A stretch of DNA of 64,000 nt from Ohtaekwangia sp036786105 (GTDB lineage: Bacteria > Bacteroidota > Bacteroidia > Cytophagales > Cyclobacteriaceae). How positions within the stretch are numbered: position 1 is the stretch's first letter; each line of letters begins with the position of its first letter. The notes below the pieces were generated by a model, which had not been told where the DNA came from, ran no database searches, and saw only the letters and a list, made by a program, of their open reading frames with translations. The position numbers were made by a program, and so were the translations under genes. Of the stretch, positions 60,930 through 64,000 are shown in pieces. Location: assembly GCF_036786105.1 (NCBI RefSeq), contig NZ_DAIQRQ010000006.1:1-64000 (forward strand), read 5' to 3'.

Positions 60930-63900
60930 TTAACGTACCTCGTAAGCCGGTGGCTTGGGTATAGTGAAGCCTTTTGTCTTTAATTGATTTTGTATTTCAA
61001 CGATGGCGCGTTCCAGTTGTGTATCGATGCCTTTCGCACCTTGCGTCAAATCTTCGGCTACTGCTATATCGGGATCAACCCCGTGGCCTTCCTTAAACCA
61101 TGTACCATCAAGGTTATACATGCGGAAGGTAGGTACCGTTACAGCACCACCGTCAATGAGTGAAGGTACACCGCTGATACCGATCAATCCACCCCACGTG
61201 CGTGCACCGATCAGCGGGCCTAACCCAGCCTTACGGAAATAATCCGGGAAGGCATCACCACCACTACCACTCCATCCGTTGATCAACATTACCTTCGGAC
61301 CAAAGTTACCGGCAGGCGGCCACGGCCACTGCGCACCATCACGAATCGCCCAGAATACAACGGGCGGTCGGTTGAGCAGTTCAATAAAACGATCGGGTAT
61401 CTGACCACCACTATTAAAGCGCTCATCAATTACCAGTGATTTCTTATCAAGCTGTGCATTGAATTGACGGATCAACTCATTCTGTCCATCTATACCCGTA
61501 CTGCGCACATAGATATAGCCTGCTTTACCACCGGTTGCTTCTTCTACGCGCTTACGGTTTTGTTCGATCCACGCCAGGTGGCGAAGGCGCGCTTCATCAC
61601 GCAGCGTTTCTACAACAGCAGTCTTTGCACCACTCCACGATGGCGTTGTGTTGTAAGTAACCTCTATCGTTCTGCCGGCAAGTCCTTGCAGTGCGGCATG
61701 TGGCTCGGCGCTGGCAGTAAGTGCTACACCATTTATAGCCAATATATAGTTACCTTCCTTTATATCAACACCGGGTTGATCAAGCGGAGAACGTACTTCT
61801 GCATCCCACGGAGCACCGCGAACAATCTTCTTTACTTTATAGTATTGCCCATCGGCTTGCCAATCTATACCTAAATATCCAACGGCCATTTGGCGTGTAC
61901 TCTCTTCATCGCCACCACCTCTGTACGTGTGCGATGCATTCAGCTCTCCAATCATTTCACCGAGTACGAAGTTTACTTCTTCGCGTGTAATAGCACCGGC
62001 CAGCATTTTCAGGTATTGATCCTTCACCGCATTCCAGTTTACACCGTGCATATTCGGATCGTAGAAGTAATCGCGCTCCAGTCTCCATGCATCAGTAAGA
62101 ATCTGCTTCCACTCTTCACGTGGATTTACCAGCAATTGCATCTCATCCGTGCGTAACTTCTTATCGGCCTTTTGATTTTCCTCCACCTTTACAATATAGA
62201 ACCCGTTGTCTTTGCGGACTAATATCTTCTTGCCATCGGCTGACACTTCAAAACCATCAGCGTTGTCGATGATCGTTTTTGTTTCGCGCTTTTCGAGATC
62301 AAAATATTTTACAGGACGGGTCTTTCCATCAGAGCCTGTGTTTGGGAACTGCTGATATAGTAGTTTACCTTTCACCGTTTGCAGGTTGCCATAATTACCC
62401 GGATCGATCGGCAGCATTACTAGACGTGTTTCCAAACCATCGAGGTCTATTTCTACCGGCTTTATTTTTTCTTCCTTCTTCTCATCTTTCTTATCGTCTG
62501 ACTTCTCATCGCCATCTTTCTTTTTCTTGTCAGATGATTTTGCATCTTCCTTCTTCTCTTCTTTCACATTTACCGCATCATTCTTAGGCGCCAGTACCGA
62601 AGGCGTACTCTTCTTTAATGATATCGCTGCAATCTTGGTAGTATTCGGGTATATAAACGTGTTATCAATGTCGCTATAAGATGGCTGAAAGTATTGATTG
62701 GTGAGCAGGAACAAATGTTTTCCTTCTGCATCAAACACCGGATCGAGGCCGCTATAGTATCCGCTGGTAACCTGCGTGAGCTTCTTCGATTGATAATCGA
62801 ATATATATACCGCCTGATGTCCATTGTCGATGTCGCGGTCATAGGCCAGCCAGCGGCTGTCGGGCGACCAGCTTGCCGAGAAATTTTCGAGGCCAAAATG
62901 CATCATGCGCAATCCGCGGTCTACATCCGTTGTCTGGTTGGTGGAGAGATCAAAAATTTTAATACGCATCGCTTTATCAATGAACGCAACCTTCCTGCTA
63001 TCGGGCGACCAGTATAAATTATACCGGAAGCCGGCACCATAAGCGGTGAGCTTGCGCTCGGTGCCATCGTTCTTTGTATCGCGAACCGTCAATTCGTATT
63101 CACCGGAACGATCGCTCCAGTACGCAATATACTTACCATCAGGCGACCAGGTCGGGTATCGCTCTGCAACGCCTGAGGACTGCGTTACATTCTTCACAAA
63201 ACCATTTTCAGCAGGCACATTAAAGACTTCACCCCGCGCTTCGATCAGTACACGATTACCATCCGGCGATATCGAGCTATGCTCTATATTTTTAGCTGCT
63301 TCAATGGTAGGTTTCAGGCTGGCGCCATCAGTCACGATTTCAATTTTTACTTCCCTGGGTTGCTTCGATGCCAGATTGTAGAGATATAGCTTGCCGCCAT
63401 TTTCAAACACGATATCCTCAGGCCCGAGTGACGGAAAGTGCACATCATAGTGTTTAAAAGTAGTGAGCTGCTGGAATGCTTTGGTAGTAACATTATACTC
63501 CCACAGGTTCATGCGATTTTCGGGGCCGCGATCGGACAGGAAATATATACTGTTTCCATGCCACATCGGGAGCTCATCGGCAGCATCTGTATTTGCGGAT
63601 ATATTTTCAGAGGCGAGCGTTTCAAAGTTAAAGAGGTGTATCTCGGCATTCCATCCTCCGCGATAGCGCTTCCATGTGCGAAACACCTGTGTGCGAAATG
63701 TTACCGCAATCTGTTTTCCATCGGGCGATATACTTCCAAACTCGGCATACGGCAGCGCGAGTTTTTCAGGTAGCCCACCCGCCAATGAGGTTTTGAAAAA
63801 TTGATTGAACCGCTCGCGTCCGCTTTCGCGCGGCGAAGCAAAGAGTATATGTTTACCTTCCGGATACCAATCCACTACGCGATCGGTCAGTCCATGATAG

Positions 63901-64000
63901 GTGAGCCTGTTCGGTATACCACCGAGGCTTGGTATCACGTATACATCTTCATTACCATCGTAGTTGCCGGTAAAGGCGATCTGGGTTCCATCGGGCGAGA
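60930..64000 (-). CDS. Tricorn-like S41 serine protease (partial)
   Basis: A large secreted-type protease whose N-terminus lies beyond the right edge; the frame stays open through 64000 (SPDGTQIAFTGNYDGNEDVYV), so the Met at 63938 is internal. In order: a beta-propeller of WD40-like/TolB repeats with SPDG motifs, a Lys/Glu/Asp-rich linker (complement of about 62450-62580), a tricorn C1 helical domain with the Ser-His pair in LNASHTYRGGG, a PDZ domain (YYKVKKIVRGAPWDAEV) and the S41 catalytic domain with NGWSGSGGDAFP and the Glu in EGHGVDPDIAV. It is probably active and degrades peptides in the periplasm; this location is inferred. Confidence 0.9.
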   Translation of the reverse strand, partial: SPDGTQIAFTGNYDGNEDVYVIPSLGGIPNRLTYHGLTDRVVDWYPEGKHILFASPRESGRERFNQFFKTSLAGGLPEKLALPYAEFGSISPDGKQIAVTFRTQVFRTWKRYRGGWNAEIHLFNFETLASENISANTDAADELPMWHGNSIYFLSDRGPENRMNLWEYNVTTKAFQQLTTFKHYDVHFPSLGPEDIVFENGGKLYLYNLASKQPREVKIEIVTDGASLKPTIEAAKNIEHSSISPDGNRVLIEARGEVFNVPAENGFVKNVTQSSGVAERYPTWSPDGKYIAYWSDRSGEYELTVRDTKNDGTERKLTAYGAGFRYNLYWSPDSRKVAFIDKAMRIKIFDLSTNQTTDVDRGLRMMHFGLENFSASWSPDSRWLAYDRDIDNGHQAVYIFDYQSKKLTQVTSGYYSGLDPVFDAEGKHLFLLTNQYFQPSYSDIDNTFIYPNTTKIAAISLKKSTPSVLAPKNDAVNVKEEKKEDAKSSDKKKKDGDEKSDDKKDEKKEEKIKPVEIDLDGLETRLVMLPIDPGNYGNLQTVKGKLLYQQFPNTGSDGKTRPVKYFDLEKRETKTIIDNADGFEVSADGKKILVRKDNGFYIVKVEENQKADKKLRTDEMQLLVNPREEWKQILTDAWRLERDYFYDPNMHGVNWNAVKDQYLKMLAGAITREEVNFVLGEMIGELNASHTYRGGGDEESTRQMAVGYLGIDWQADGQYYKVKKIVRGAPWDAEVRSPLDQPGVDIKEGNYILAINGVALTASAEPHAALQGLAGRTIEVTYNTTPSWSGAKTAVVETLRDEARLRHLAWIEQNRKRVEEATGGKAGYIYVRSTGIDGQNELIRQFNAQLDKKSLVIDERFNSGGQIPDRFIELLNRPPVVFWAIRDGAQWPWPPAGNFGPKVMLINGWSGSGGDAFPDYFRKAGLGPLIGARTWGGLIGISGVPSLIDGGAVTVPTFRMYNLDGTWFKEGHGVDPDIAVAEDLTQGAKGIDTQLERAIVEIQNQLKTKGFTIPKPPAYEVR

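Noticed and set aside
1..64000. CRISPR arrays, tRNA, rRNA, prophage and insertion sequences
   Set aside because: No regularly spaced direct repeats, cloverleaf sequences, transposase or phage genes were seen on reading the window.

Overview
The window is a gene-dense stretch of chromosome from a member of the Bacteroidota, most likely the Cytophagales. Base composition is close to balanced. Several family markers point there: two proteins with a type IX secretion (T9SS) sorting domain, a GWxTD protein, DUF4292, a BT_3928-type DoxX protein, DUF1599, DUF5522, a NagZ/beta-lactamase fusion, BshA (bacillithiol) and an archaeal-type prolyl-tRNA synthetase. Genes mostly lack Shine-Dalgarno sequences. 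The best upstream signals fit the Bacteroidota sigma factor pattern TTG-N18/19-TAnnTTTG. I saw no rRNA, tRNA, CRISPR array, insertion sequence or prophage. The window cuts genes at both ends: a rhomboid at the left and a tricorn-like protease at the right.

Left part (1-14.0 kb): two tandem rhomboid proteases and mutL on the minus strand. On the plus strand follow a GH3/beta-lactamase fusion with a degenerate glycosidase site, bshA, a fatty acid hydroxylase, a VWA protein paired with an odd AAA+ ATPase, an AlbA/Schlafen-type protein, a PIN-PhoH protein and a small basic protein. A 42-residue lipoprotein gene lies on the minus strand at 8218-8346.

Middle-left (14.0-31.3 kb): sucD; then, on the same strand, a CHASE2 membrane protein followed by two paralogous secreted FecR-like/TPR proteins, a possible sensory envelope module. 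After these come the MeaB GTPase, a DUF5522 protein, a BtuF/FepB-like lipoprotein, a WG-repeat protein, the floA-nfeD pair, proS, an aromatic/Asn/Gly-rich secreted protein, an OmpP1-like outer membrane protein that overlaps aroK tail to tail, a BT_3928/DoxX protein and DUF1599.

Middle (31.3-43.7 kb): folP; cdaA (c-di-AMP synthase) with a clear promoter inside the folP end; a secreted WD40-caspase protein; a small membrane protein; kbl and tdh, which together convert threonine to glycine and are transcribed divergently, kbl sharing a transcript with a proline-rich protein; and a recent ~1.66-kb tandem duplication of a T9SS cargo gene with a decayed fragment of a third copy.

Right part (43.7-64 kb): enoyl-CoA hydratase; an envelope cluster (flippase, sugar nucleotidyltransferase, TPR protein, DUF4292 lipoprotein, degenerate M23/EnvC-like protein); a tatA-gatA-mltD operon; a GWxTD protein divergent from a methyltransferase; a 1158-residue TPR protein; a nuclease-like protein lacking both catalytic arginines; and the tricorn-like protease. 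At the base level, TATA words are strikingly frequent inside coding sequence across the window.
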